From Noviherbaspirillum aerium (GTDB lineage Bacteria; Pseudomonadota; Gammaproteobacteria; Burkholderiales; Burkholderiaceae_D), in contig NZ_VFAH01000007.1 in NCBI RefSeq assembly GCF_008929045.1, positions 1-64,000 on the forward strand: a stretch of DNA of 64,000 nt, in the 5' to 3' direction. The position numbers were made by a program, and so were the translations under genes. The notes below the pieces were generated by a model that worked only from the letters and a program-made list of their open reading frames with translations, did no database searches and was not told the DNA's origin. Position 1 is the first letter of the stretch. Every line of letters begins with the position of its first letter. Below, piece by piece: positions 26,979 through 41,985 of this stretch.

Positions 26979-27974
26979 TTAACCGAACTGCCACTGCCCC
27001 GAGCTATCCTTCTGCCACTTGTCAGGCATGTTTTCCGGACGAAGGATCATATAGTCGACATAATCACCGTCCATATGTTGAAAGCCGAATTGCTTTTCAT
27101 AGATTGCGGCCACGGTGTCGTTCTTTGGCATTAACGTTATGTTTCCAGACTGTCTTAACGCCTGGGACATATGCACGATACGTGTCAATAGGTTGGCGCC
27201 AACTCCGAAATACTCCGGGTGAGTGACCATCTGATTAATATGAAGATAAGGAGGATCATCGCCCTCTGTGGTGACCGTGGCAAGGCCAATCGGTTTGGTT
27301 CCCTTAAAACAGGTGAGAGAAACCTCGCTTTCGAGCGTTGGCGAACAGGTTTCCATCATTAGATCAAGCACGGCATGGGTATCCCCCAGCCGATTTCTCA
27401 TGATGTCGTGTTCTGGCGTGCCTGGACCCGGCAAATCAGCTTGGAATGCATAAATGTCTTTTCGGAATGTTTCAATGTCTGTCAAGAACTCGTCAGCAGA
27501 TCGTTTTCTCACATCAGCAACAATTTCCATTGGCAGACTTGCCGAACTGGGATTGGAATATGCGGCGATACCATCCGATGGCTCGCCAGATATTTCCCCT
27601 GGGGAGCGGGCAGTATCCGCGATTTGGTTCGAAGAGTGAGGAGCCACTTGGGCACCCGGCACTGGTCTTGGCCTCTTGGGTTGAGATGTTTCCGCTTCTG
27701 CAAAGAGGTGGTCAATTTCTGTGGATGTCTGCCGTTTATGAGCGGCTCTTCCAGTTGAATTGGGTAAAGGAGATTTCAGTAGTGAGCGAATCTGTACTTC
27801 GGCGCCTCTGTCTTTAGGTGACCGATTGGGTGGCGGTGAGGATGACGAGCCATCAAATGTCGGGGATGGAGCCGGCGTCGCAAAAGAATTGTTGCCTGGT
27901 TCAGCGGTGACCGAAGTCGCTGGCTCGGTCGACGCCCCTCCAGTAAAAAGCTTGGTATTCATATGGGGCGACAT
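26979..27974 (-). CDS. GNAT-fold orphan, candidate type III effector
   Basis: Protein of 331 aa. The start is the ATG at 27974 (MSPHMNTKLFTGG), with AAGGAAGG upstream; a longer ORF to 28106 would begin upstream of the hrp-like promoter. Residues 1-~150 are Ser/Pro/Thr-rich and disordered-looking (SSSSPPPNRSPKDRG, RPRPVPGAQ), as in type III secreted proteins. The C-terminal ~130 residues form a GNAT acetyltransferase domain: HINQMVTHPEYFGVGANLLTRIV fits motif A (GxGA) and AAIYEKQFGFQHMDGDY motif B. Base composition is visibly less GC-rich than neighbours and repeat E flanks it on both sides, so recent acquisition is likely. Target protein unknown. Confidence 0.75.
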   Translation of the reverse strand: MSPHMNTKLFTGGASTEPATSVTAEPGNNSFATPAPSPTFDGSSSSPPPNRSPKDRGAEVQIRSLLKSPLPNSTGRAAHKRQTSTEIDHLFAEAETSQPKRPRPVPGAQVAPHSSNQIADTARSPGEISGEPSDGIAAYSNPSSASLPMEIVADVRKRSADEFLTDIETFRKDIYAFQADLPGPGTPEHDIMRNRLGDTHAVLDLMMETCSPTLESEVSLTCFKGTKPIGLATVTTEGDDPPYLHINQMVTHPEYFGVGANLLTRIVHMSQALRQSGNITLMPKNDTVAAIYEKQFGFQHMDGDYVDYMILRPENMPDKWQKDSSGQWQFG

Positions 27975-28049
27975 CTTGTTGGCCTTCCTTTCTATCCTGC
28001 GATTGTTTATGGACTTTGCCGAATGGATTTTTTCCTTGGGCGCATCGCG

Positions 28050-28077
28050 TATGTGGCAAATAATTAACGCTTGTTCC
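28050..28077 (-). promoter_or_regulatory. hrp-like box: GGAACA-N15-CCACATA
   Basis: On the minus strand GGAACA (28077-28072), 15 bases, CCACATA (28056-28050). One mismatch from the GGAACC hexamer, and the second element is identical to the boxes at 11637-11643 and 44991-44997. It lies 75 bases upstream of the GNAT-like start at 27974. Confidence 0.75.
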
Positions 28078-28205
28078 ATGTGCGTCTCCGATTCGCCGCT
28101 CGTCACGCATTCGACAGGAACTGGATTGAGCTGCCGGGGAAGCTCTGCCGCGACTTGAAGATGGCATACGCGGTCACAGACATATCATTGCGACCTCGGC
28201 CGTTA

Positions 28206-28308
28206 CGGGAGAAGCGCCGTGTGGCCGGGCCACACCAGCGACGACCAACGCCGCAATGCGCCCAGGGCAAGCCGAGGCGACCGACCATTTACCTGCAATC
28301 CGCTCTAT
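28206..28308 (-). mobile_element. MITE F, truncated copy
   Basis: On the minus strand this reads AGCGGATTGCAGGTAAATGG then TCGGTCGCCTCGGCTTGCCC and continues to GTGTGGCCCGGCCACACGGC. It matches the complete element at 56434-56596 at most positions, inverted relative to it. The second terminal repeat is absent. Confidence 0.8.
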
Positions 28309-28465
28309 CGGTGGTTTGTTGAACTGAGCAGATAAGGTATGAAATGAATGAACAGACCCCGCAGAATTAACATGTTTGCATAGGCAAGCGTGCATCTGAG
28401 AACAGAAATAAGCTGTGCTTTCCTCTTCATGGCTTCTGTTTTTTCTACTTCAACAAACCACCGCT

Positions 28466-28580
28466 ATTAATCCGGCCCGAAAAACGGTTCATTTTTCGGG
28501 TCGCTGATCTTGCCCTCTACTTCTGGGAGAGGGCCGGGGTGAGGGTAGCCGGTCCAAGCTATTTTCGGGCCGGATCTATA
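28466..28580 (+). repeat. Repeat G, uninterrupted copy
   Basis: Blocks in order: CGGCCCGAAAA, TTTTTCGGGTCGCTGATC, CCCTCTACTTCTGGGAGAGG, GCCGGGGTGAGGG, and CGGGCCGGATCTATAG. The two CGG-CCCGAAAA / TTTTCGGGCCG ends can pair. The copy at 56376-56647 has the same order but is split by a MITE. Confidence 0.75.
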
Positions 28581-28835
28581 GAGGCTGTGGCAGTTACCCG
28601 CTTGCAGGCAGCCGATGAAACGCAGGCTTCAGCGGACAAGAAGTGAAACTTGTCTGAGCCCGCAGGGCGAGTTTGTTTCACTTCCCGCTGCAGCCTGCGT
28701 TTCATCGGGAACCCCGAAGGGGCTGCATGCCTGCGGTCGCCTTTCTTTGCTTACTTTCTTTGCTTGCTTTCTTTGGGGAAGCAAAGAAAGTAAGCGGCTG
28801 CCGGGCCGCAACCGGCGAGCCACCACGGAGTCCCG
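28581..28835 (+). repeat. Dispersed repeat E, copy 2
   Basis: Begins GAGGCTGTGGCAGTTACCCG, contains inverted arms (GATGAAACGCAGGCT near 28614 and AGCCTGCGTTTCATC near 28693) and repeated TTACTTTCTTTG blocks that can pair with GCAAAGAAAGTAAGC. It is in direct orientation with copy 1. Confidence 0.8.
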
Positions 28836-29066
28836 AAAGCATTGCATCACCGAAGAGCCTTCAGCCAAGCCCGCGCCTCTGCCCGAAAAAGGAAAAGTGA
28901 TAGCATGGCCGCCCTTTGCAGCGCTTTCGCCCTGATTCGCCTCCCGATGCGGAGGCGGATCGCCGCTGGGACCAGGCCGGTCAAGGCGAACCCGATCTAT
29001 ATTCTGCAGGCGCGCACGCCAAACGTGCCTGCGGCATCATTACTAACGCAGGAGCACCGAGCACCC

Positions 29067-30266
29067 ATGCCTTCCCCCCAACGCGCCGCCGTTGCGGAAT
29101 CCCCAGCCACCGCCATGCCCAAAGGCATGATCCCGCTGTTCGCCTTCTGCTGCGGCGCCATCGTCGCCAACCTCTACTACGCCCAACCCGTCATCAGCCT
29201 GATCGCTCCCGACATCGGCATGTCGCCCTTCCTGGCCAGCCTCATCGTGTCGCTGACGCAGATCGGCTATGCACTCGGCCTGTTCTTCCTGGTGCCGCTG
29301 GGCGACATTCTCGAAAACCGCCGTCTGATGATGGCCACCGTGGCGGTCTGCATACTGAGCCTGGCGGGCGCCGCGCTGGCGACGTCGTCGAATGCCTTCC
29401 TGCTGCTGTCGCTGCTGATCGGCTTCAGCTCGGTGGCGGTGCAGATCATCGTGCCGCTGGCGGCGCACCTGGCGCCGGCGGCTTCGCGCGGGCGGGTGGT
29501 GGGCGGCATCATGAGCGGGCTGCTGCTCGGCATCCTGCTGGCGCGCCCCCTCTCGAGTTTCATTGCCGGGCATTTCGGCTGGCGCGCGGTATTTGCCCTT
29601 GCCGCGGCGATGATGGCGGGCATCCTCGCCGTGTTCGCGGTGAAAATGCCTGTGCGCCAGCCGCAGCATCAGGCCGGCTACGGCGCACTGCTGCGCTCGC
29701 TCGGCGCGCTCATGCTGCGCTTCGGCGTGCTGCGGCAGCGGGCGCTGTACCAGGCTTGCATGTTTGCCTCGTTCAGCCTGTTCTGGACCGCGGCGCCGCT
29801 GGAGCTGACCCGGACCTATGGCTTCACGCAGGGCCAGATCGCGCTGTTCTGCCTGGCCGGCGCGGTCGGCGCCATCGCCGCGCCGATCGGCGGCCGGCTG
29901 GCCGACGCCGGCCATGCGCATGCCGCCACGCGCTGGGCGCTGGCGGGAGCCGCGTTCAGTTATGTTCCGGCAATGTTCGGCAATGCATGGGGATTCGTCG
30001 GACTGGCGCTCACCGGCATCCTGCTCGACTTCTGCGTGCAGATGAACATGGTGCTGGGGCAGCGCGACATCTACGCGCTGGATGCGGCCAGCCGCGGCAG
30101 GCTCAATGCGCTCTACATGACCAGCATCTTTGTCGGCGGCGCGGCGGGATCGAGCATGGCCAGCAGCCTGTACGGCCATGGCGGATGGATGTGGATCGCC
30201 CTCGTCGGCGCGGGCTTTCCGCTGCTGGCGCTGGTGCGGCGGCAGGCGGTTGCATCGAGGGGATAA
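29067..30266 (+). CDS. Major facilitator superfamily transporter
   Basis: Inner-membrane transporter of 399 aa with about 12 hydrophobic segments. The start ATG at 29067 has GGAG 12 bases upstream. Helix 1 (MIPLFAFCCGAIVANLYYAQPVI) and the loop 2-3 region (GLFFLVPLGDILENRRLM) match the YnfM/arabinose-efflux-like MFS group. RGRVVGGIMSGLLLGILLARPLSS is typical of helix 5, and an internal repeat in the second half has GGRLADAG. Substrate unknown; export of small molecules is typical. No cognate regulator lies next to it. Confidence 0.9.
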   Translation: MPSPQRAAVAESPATAMPKGMIPLFAFCCGAIVANLYYAQPVISLIAPDIGMSPFLASLIVSLTQIGYALGLFFLVPLGDILENRRLMMATVAVCILSLAGAALATSSNAFLLLSLLIGFSSVAVQIIVPLAAHLAPAASRGRVVGGIMSGLLLGILLARPLSSFIAGHFGWRAVFALAAAMMAGILAVFAVKMPVRQPQHQAGYGALLRSLGALMLRFGVLRQRALYQACMFASFSLFWTAAPLELTRTYGFTQGQIALFCLAGAVGAIAAPIGGRLADAGHAHAATRWALAGAAFSYVPAMFGNAWGFVGLALTGILLDFCVQMNMVLGQRDIYALDAASRGRLNALYMTSIFVGGAAGSSMASSLYGHGGWMWIALVGAGFPLLALVRRQAVASRG

Positions 30267-30445
30267 GGGCTGGCAGGCGCGGGTGCTTGAACCCGGGAGG
30301 CGGGAGCGGATGGCTTGCCATGCGGCCCGGCGTTCCGGGCCGCATTAACGTATCACCGTATCAGCGCATTATGGGTCCGGCCCGAAAATGGGTTGGGCCG
30401 GATTCCCTCACCGCGGTCCTCTCCCTCTGGGAGAGGACCGCCGGC

Positions 30446-32149
30446 TCAATGTTGCAGCTGCCATCTGCGTGCCGGCATGGCGATGATCTCCGTGGCTCCC
30501 GGCTGCCCCGCGCCCACGTTGAAGGCGCTGATGCGAGCGTCGAGCGCACCGTTGGGCAGGAGGCGGGTATCGAAGTCCAGCCAGGCGCGCGTGCCGTCCG
30601 ACGAGACATTGAACGTGCCCAGCCTCGGCGCATAGCCTGACGGCGGCAGCAATTCGACATTGACGATACCGCTGCCCGTCACTTCCAGCCGGGTGACGCC
30701 GGTGAGCACCGCGCCGGCAGGAGGCGCCACGGTCAGGTTGGCGGTGAAGGGCACCGGCGCCGGCGTGGTCGAGCCGTTGCCGATGTTCCAGCGCCGCGCC
30801 GGCATCGGAACGATTTCCACCGCGCCGGGCTGTCCCGCCGCCACATTGAACGCGCTGATGCGCACATCGACCGGACCGTTCGGCAGTGCCCGCGTATCGA
30901 AGTCCAGCCACGCATAGGTACGGTCGGCCGTGACGTTGAACACGCCAAGGCGCGGCGTATAGCCGGTGGCCGGCAGCAATTCGACATTGCCGATGCCGCT
31001 GCCCCGCACTTCAAGACGGGTCACACCGGCGACGGCGGCGCCATCGGCGGGTGCCGCGGAGACATTGGCGTTGAAAACAGCCGGCGCCGTACCGGCATTG
31101 CTGACCTGCCAGCGGCGCGCCGGCATCGCAATCACCTCGACCGCATCAGGCTGCCCGGCGGCAACGCTGAAGGCACTGATCCTGACATCCGCCGGACCGT
31201 TCTGCAATGTCGTGGTATCGAAGTCGAGCCAGGCCAGCGTGCGGTCGGGCGAAATGCTGAAGACGCCGAGACGCGGCGCATAGCCGTTGGGGGGCAGCAG
31301 TTCGGCATTGGCGATGCCGTTGCCGCGGATTTCCAGCCGCACCGTGCCGCTCACCGTCGCGCCGTTCTCGGGCGCCATGGTCACGCCCGCGGTAAAGGGC
31401 GGCTGCGGGGCAGGCTGATTCGGCTGCGGCTGCGGCGCCGTGCCGTAGGGCGTATACAGAATGCCGTTGCGGATATCGGGCAGCACGCGTCCGCGGTTCT
31501 CGGCGCTTTCGCTGAAGGCGGCCAGCACTTGCGCCGGCGTCAGCACGCCGCGGTCGAGCAGGTCGACCCAGTAGGCCAGGCCGGAGGCATCGGGTTCGCG
31601 CTGCAATGCATTGCGGTAATAGCGGGTCACCAGGTCGACATGGCTTGGTGAATTGCCGTAGATGGACTTGAATTCGGGAGACTGGTAGAAGTAGCTGGAA
31701 AGATCGCTGACGGTCGGCACCTGCTCCGAATCCATCATGGCGATCCAGTATCCAAGTCCGGTCAGGTCGGGCTTGCGGTTGAACGCCGCCTGGTAAAGGC
31801 GATAGACCTGGCCCGCGTTGCCGTCGAGATCGAGCGCGACGTTGCCATCCACGAACAGCAGGCGGGTATTGTGCGCCAGCGCATTGATGGTGGCTCCCTG
31901 CGCGGAGGTGATGGTCGCGCCGGTCGGCGTGCGGGTGATGGTATGGGTAGTATAGCTGCCGGGAATCACCAGGTTCTGTCCGGTGCAGCGCGGCTCGACG
32001 CTGCAGCTGTTGACCACCCGGCCATCCTCGAGATACAGGGTCGGCCGCAGCTGCGTGCTGCTCGCGCCGATATCGGCATCGCCACCGCCACAGGCCGCGA
32101 GCAGGAGTGCCAAGCTGGCCAACGGTATCGCCTTCAAATTTCTCAACAT
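30446..32149 (-). CDS. DUF4214-domain lipoprotein with three tandem C-terminal repeats
   Basis: Protein of 567 aa. The signal peptide ends in a lipobox (SLALLLAACGGGD, Cys ~20). A DUF4214 domain lies at ~110-230, seen in the repeats VYRLYQAAFNRKPDLTGLGYW and VTRYYRNALQREPDASGLAYW; this domain is common in secreted or S-layer-associated proteins. A Pro/Gln linker follows. The C-terminus has three ~105-residue repeats, each with LEVRGSGIGNVELLP, then YAPRLGVF, WLDFDT, DVRISAFNVAAGQP and MPARRW, which look like beta-sandwich adhesin or carbohydrate-binding modules. The start at 32149 (MLRNLKAIPL) has GGAG about 12 bases upstream; ATG at 32167 is possible. Probable surface lipoprotein. Confidence 0.85.
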   Translation of the reverse strand: MLRNLKAIPLASLALLLAACGGGDADIGASSTQLRPTLYLEDGRVVNSCSVEPRCTGQNLVIPGSYTTHTITRTPTGATITSAQGATINALAHNTRLLFVDGNVALDLDGNAGQVYRLYQAAFNRKPDLTGLGYWIAMMDSEQVPTVSDLSSYFYQSPEFKSIYGNSPSHVDLVTRYYRNALQREPDASGLAYWVDLLDRGVLTPAQVLAAFSESAENRGRVLPDIRNGILYTPYGTAPQPQPNQPAPQPPFTAGVTMAPENGATVSGTVRLEIRGNGIANAELLPPNGYAPRLGVFSISPDRTLAWLDFDTTTLQNGPADVRISAFSVAAGQPDAVEVIAMPARRWQVSNAGTAPAVFNANVSAAPADGAAVAGVTRLEVRGSGIGNVELLPATGYTPRLGVFNVTADRTYAWLDFDTRALPNGPVDVRISAFNVAAGQPGAVEIVPMPARRWNIGNGSTTPAPVPFTANLTVAPPAGAVLTGVTRLEVTGSGIVNVELLPPSGYAPRLGTFNVSSDGTRAWLDFDTRLLPNGALDARISAFNVGAGQPGATEIIAMPARRWQLQH

Positions 32150-32732
32150 GGGAATGCTTCGCTCCATTCAGGTACCAGCGCATCCTTGTGGAGGTGATGG
32201 ATGAAGCGGCACTGCAGCTGCAAGGTGCGTGCTGGCGTTGTTTATGTTATTGACTGGTGCGTGCGCCGCCGGGCATCGCGACATGACGATGCCCGGCGGC
32301 GCACGCACGCATCCCTCCAGCTAAGTTGGAGTTGACGATTGGTTCACGAGTTTTAACCGACTCTAAGTAAAGCTTGATGCTTCTCAAGTTTGTGATGCGA
32401 AGGGCTCGCTTAGGGCGTGTTCCCACTTCGTTCGGTAGAGGCGTTCGCATCAAAACGCGTGTTGACGGTGGCGCGTGGCGATGCCAAGGCTGGCCGCCTC
32501 GCTAGCCATGCAGTGCCGCCAGCGCGCGTTTAGGTGCGAACCCTTCGGGACGACCTGGTGCCTACCATGCAATTACGGTTTTCCACAGTTGCGCTTCCAT
32601 GCGCGCTTGATAGTATTCGTGCACTAAACAGCAGTAGGCTGGAATGATGGCGAAACCCATCCTCCCGTTTGCCTGCCAAGGATGCCGCTGCCTGTCTATG
32701 TGTCTATAAAACATTAACGAGGAGCAAGTCAC
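32150..32732. other. Divergent intergenic region
   Basis: 583 bases between the DUF4214 lipoprotein and the Bug protein. Contains the perfect hairpin at 32257-32308. The pairing TTCGCATCAAAACGCGTG near 32442 with GCGCGTTTAGGTGCGAAC near 32523 suggests a second, degenerate inverted element. No gene. Confidence 0.5.
32257..32308. repeat. Perfect 22-bp GC-rich hairpin
   Basis: GTGCGTGCGCCGCCGGGCAT plus CG pairs exactly with its complement at 32287-32308 across the 8-base loop CGACATGA. No T-run follows on either strand. It lies between divergent genes, so it is not placed as a terminator of either. Confidence 0.85.
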
Positions 32733-33704
32733 ATGAAGATTCGCTATGTTGCAGCCGGTCTCGCCCTGGTCGCCAGCGCTGCCGTTCAGGCCCAGGCAAA
32801 CTATCCTTCCAAGAACATCACGATGATCGTCCCCTTCGCGGCGGGCGGTCCCACCGATACGGTCGCGCGCCTGATCGCCCAGTCCATGGGCAAGACGCTC
32901 AACCAGACCGTCATCGTGGAAAATGTCGGCGGCGCCGGCGGCACCATCGGCGCGGCCCGCGTGGCCAAGGCCGATCCCGACGGCTACACCATCTTCCTGC
33001 ATCACATCGGCCAGTCCACCGCTCCCTCGCTGTACCGCAAGCTGAGCTACAACGCCATCGACAGCTTCGAGCCGATCGGCCTGGTGACCGACGTGCCGAT
33101 GACCTTCGTCGCACGCAAGGACTTCCCGGCGAAGGACTTCAAGGAGCTGGTTTCGTATGTGAAGGCCAACAAGGCCAAGGTCACCTATGCCAACGCCGGC
33201 GTCGGCTCGGCATCGCACCTGTGCGGCATGCTGTTCATGTCGGCCATCGAGACCGAACTGACCACCGTGCCGTACAAGGGCACCGGTCCGGCGATGAATG
33301 ACCTGCTCGGCGGCCAGGTCGACATCATGTGCGACCAGACCACCAACACCACCAGCCACATCAAGGGCGGCAAGATCAAGGCTTACGCCGCGACGACGAA
33401 GACCCGCGTGCCTTCCCTGCCGGATATCCCGACCACGACGGAGGCCGGCCTGCCGAACTTCCAGGTTGCGGTGTGGCATGGCCTGTATGCGCCGAAGAAT
33501 ACGCCGAAACCGGTGGTCGACAAGCTCGCCGGCGCGCTGCAAACCGCATTGAAGGATGCGACCGTCAAGCAGCGCTTCGCCGACCTGGGCACCGAGCCTG
33601 TCGCGGACAACCGCGCTACGCCGGAAGCACTGCGCACTTTCCTCAAGTCGGAGATCGACAAGTGGAGCCCGATCATCAAGAAGGCGGGCGTCTACGCGGA
33701 TTAA
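32733..33704 (+). CDS. Bug/TctC family solute-binding protein
   Basis: Periplasmic tripartite tricarboxylate transporter receptor of 323 aa. Signal peptide MKIRYVAAGLALVASAAVQAQA, then the family opening YPSKNITMIVPFAAGGPTDTVARLIAQ and VENVGGAGGTIGAARVAKADPDGYT. The start ATG follows GAGGAGCAAGTCAC. Such proteins bind carboxylates by a conserved water network; no TctA/TctB genes are adjacent, as is usual for the very numerous orphan Bug proteins of Burkholderiales. A bidirectional terminator follows at 33886. Confidence 0.93.
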   Translation: MKIRYVAAGLALVASAAVQAQANYPSKNITMIVPFAAGGPTDTVARLIAQSMGKTLNQTVIVENVGGAGGTIGAARVAKADPDGYTIFLHHIGQSTAPSLYRKLSYNAIDSFEPIGLVTDVPMTFVARKDFPAKDFKELVSYVKANKAKVTYANAGVGSASHLCGMLFMSAIETELTTVPYKGTGPAMNDLLGGQVDIMCDQTTNTTSHIKGGKIKAYAATTKTRVPSLPDIPTTTEAGLPNFQVAVWHGLYAPKNTPKPVVDKLAGALQTALKDATVKQRFADLGTEPVADNRATPEALRTFLKSEIDKWSPIIKKAGVYAD

Positions 33705-33781
33705 GGATCGGCAAGGCGGTACGGATGTGAATCCGGAGCGAGGATCGGAGGCGAACAGGAATAGCTGGGCCTTCCGTGATC

Positions 33782-33840
33782 TTGGCGCCGCCCCTCACCC
33801 CCTGCCCCTCTCCCGGCTGCGGGAGAGGGGTTAATTTTTT
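33782..33840 (+). repeat. Pyrimidine-rich GGGAGAGGGG repeat
   Basis: CCCCTCACCCCCTGCCCCTC then CCGGCTGCGGGAGAGGGGTT, which forms a short GC-rich hairpin followed by TTAATTTTTT. The preceding CCTTCCGTGATCTTGG resembles CCTTCCGCGGTCTTGG at 62940, upstream of a similar hairpin (62963-63001). It could also terminate the Bug gene. Confidence 0.55.
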
Positions 33841-33885
33841 ATCGAGTCCGGTACCGCCTTGGCGGATGCAGTTCAGCGCATCCAA

Positions 33886-33934
33886 TCCATGCAATAAAAA
33901 GCGGAGCCAATGGCTCCGCTTTTTATTGCATGGA
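33886..33934. terminator. Bidirectional terminator, 24-bp perfect arms
   Basis: TCCATGCAATAAAAAGCGGA-GCCA is followed after one base by its exact complement at 33911-33934. A GC core (GCGGAGCCA/TGGCTCCGC) is flanked by A5 and T5 tracts, so it should stop transcription from the Bug gene (plus) and the CheR-like gene (minus). Confidence 0.92.
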
Positions 33935-33975
33935 GGCGTCGCCGGACATAGTCCAGCGGCCAGCTACCAAACCCG

Positions 33976-34808
33976 TCAAACCATTCTCCGATACAGTCCC
34001 CGGCATTCCGCCGCCCGGTATTTCGCCAGCAGCGGATAGGCTTCCGCATCGTTCTCCACCGGCACATTGAGTATGCCGAAGCGGGACAGGCTGTCGTTGA
34101 ACAGATTCAGGATGCGCCTGCGCATCATCGGATTGAAGTCGCGGAAGCTCTTGCGGCAAGAGATCAGCTGGAATTCATTGAAAGAGCTATCGGTTCCCAG
34201 GTGGTACTGCGCCCAGATGATGCGCGAGCGCAGCGCTTCGGAAAACACGGCCTGCCCGTCGCGTTCGCCGAGGTAATGCCGCAATGAGCGCATGCCGCCG
34301 GCGCGGCGGTAACTCTCTTCGTAATGGGCCAGCCGTTCCAGCGGGAATGCGCCCTGCCTGATTTCCTGCAGCAGCAGGTCGTTCGAACAGGTGGCGAATA
34401 TCAGCGTGCGTTCATGCAGCTCCGCTTCCATCAGCAGGATGGCGAAGGCGAAGACGTCTTCCGCGCACAGGCACTCCGCCAGCCATACCTTCGGCGCGGG
34501 GAAACTGCCGAGCGAAGAACCGATCATGCCGCGCAAGGCGCTGAATTCGGCGGCATCGTCGAACAATGCGCACTCATGCACCACCAGCGCGCGGCACAAC
34601 GCATCGGCGGCAGCCCCGTCATGCAGGACCAGCGACAGCAGCGACGATACGGTCTTGATGCCGCGGTCCGCCATGAAGGCGAAGATCCTGCTCCGCAGCG
34701 AACGGCGCTCGTAGCTGCGGAAATCGGCTTCATACAGCTGGAACAGGCCTTCCAGAAGCAAGTCGATTTCCAGCGTTTCGCGGCGCTGTTCTTCTTCCGT
34801 CATGCCGC

Positions 34809-34812
<4 letters not shown>
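33976..34812 (-). CDS. CheR-like protein with degenerate SAM-binding motif
   Basis: Protein of 278 aa with the architecture of chemotaxis methyltransferase CheR. The N-terminal helical region ([27 protein letters not shown]) and the C-terminal [21 protein letters not shown] match the family. The usual glycine-rich SAM motif (SAGCxTGEE) is replaced by LAECLCAED, and the CRN(V/L)xIYF motif by CRKSFRDFN. Loss of these residues predicts no methyltransferase activity, perhaps a scaffold role. The start at 34812 overlaps the stop of the giant kinase gene (ATGA), so the two are coupled; the longer ORF to 34899 would lie inside the kinase gene. Confidence 0.8.
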
Positions 34813-41657
<6,845 letters not shown>

Positions 41658-41985
41658 GATTGAATTTGCCGATTAGAATTGGGTTGCGCTATTCTGGGTG
41701 CTGTCATTCATCACCGCAAGTACTACAACAGGTGTTTGTACAGGATGTACAGGAGACAGCTTGAATGATTACCATGAGTGACGAAAGAGCGCACATGCAT
41801 TAGAATGCGAAGCCTTTCCGGCATACAACTAACGCGCAATTCTCTTGTGCAACATGCGCAGCATCTGCTTCAAACAGCGTCACCGTATAAAAGCGTTATT
41901 CAAGTTCGACGAACCTGCCTTCGCCCTGGCATGGCCCTGACATGCTACCGCCTGGGATTTATCAGCTCACTTAGCGAAACCGCCC
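41658..41985. other. Divergent promoter region between two hybrid kinases
   Basis: 328 bases, no gene. A direct repeat TGTACAGGA/TGTACAGGA lies at about 41736-41754. No clear promoter hexamers. Confidence 0.5.

Larger units (their letters stand above)
28078..29066. other. Accessory intergenic region rich in repeats
   Basis: Nearly 1 kb without a supported gene. In order it holds a fragment of MITE F (28206-28308), a copy of repeat G (28466-28580), repeat E copy 2 (28581-28835) and the leader of the MFS gene. ORFs here are repeat-derived. Confidence 0.6.

Noticed and set aside
27975-28106. N-terminal extension of the GNAT-like orphan (44 more codons)
   Set aside because: It would start upstream of the hrp-like promoter at 28050-28077, and the ATG at 27974 has a good ribosome binding site.
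28615-28935. Small ORFs in repeat E (for example those encoding KESKRLPGRNRRATT)
   Set aside because: The same peptides recur in other frames and copies of the repeat; this is a non-coding repeat often misannotated as genes.
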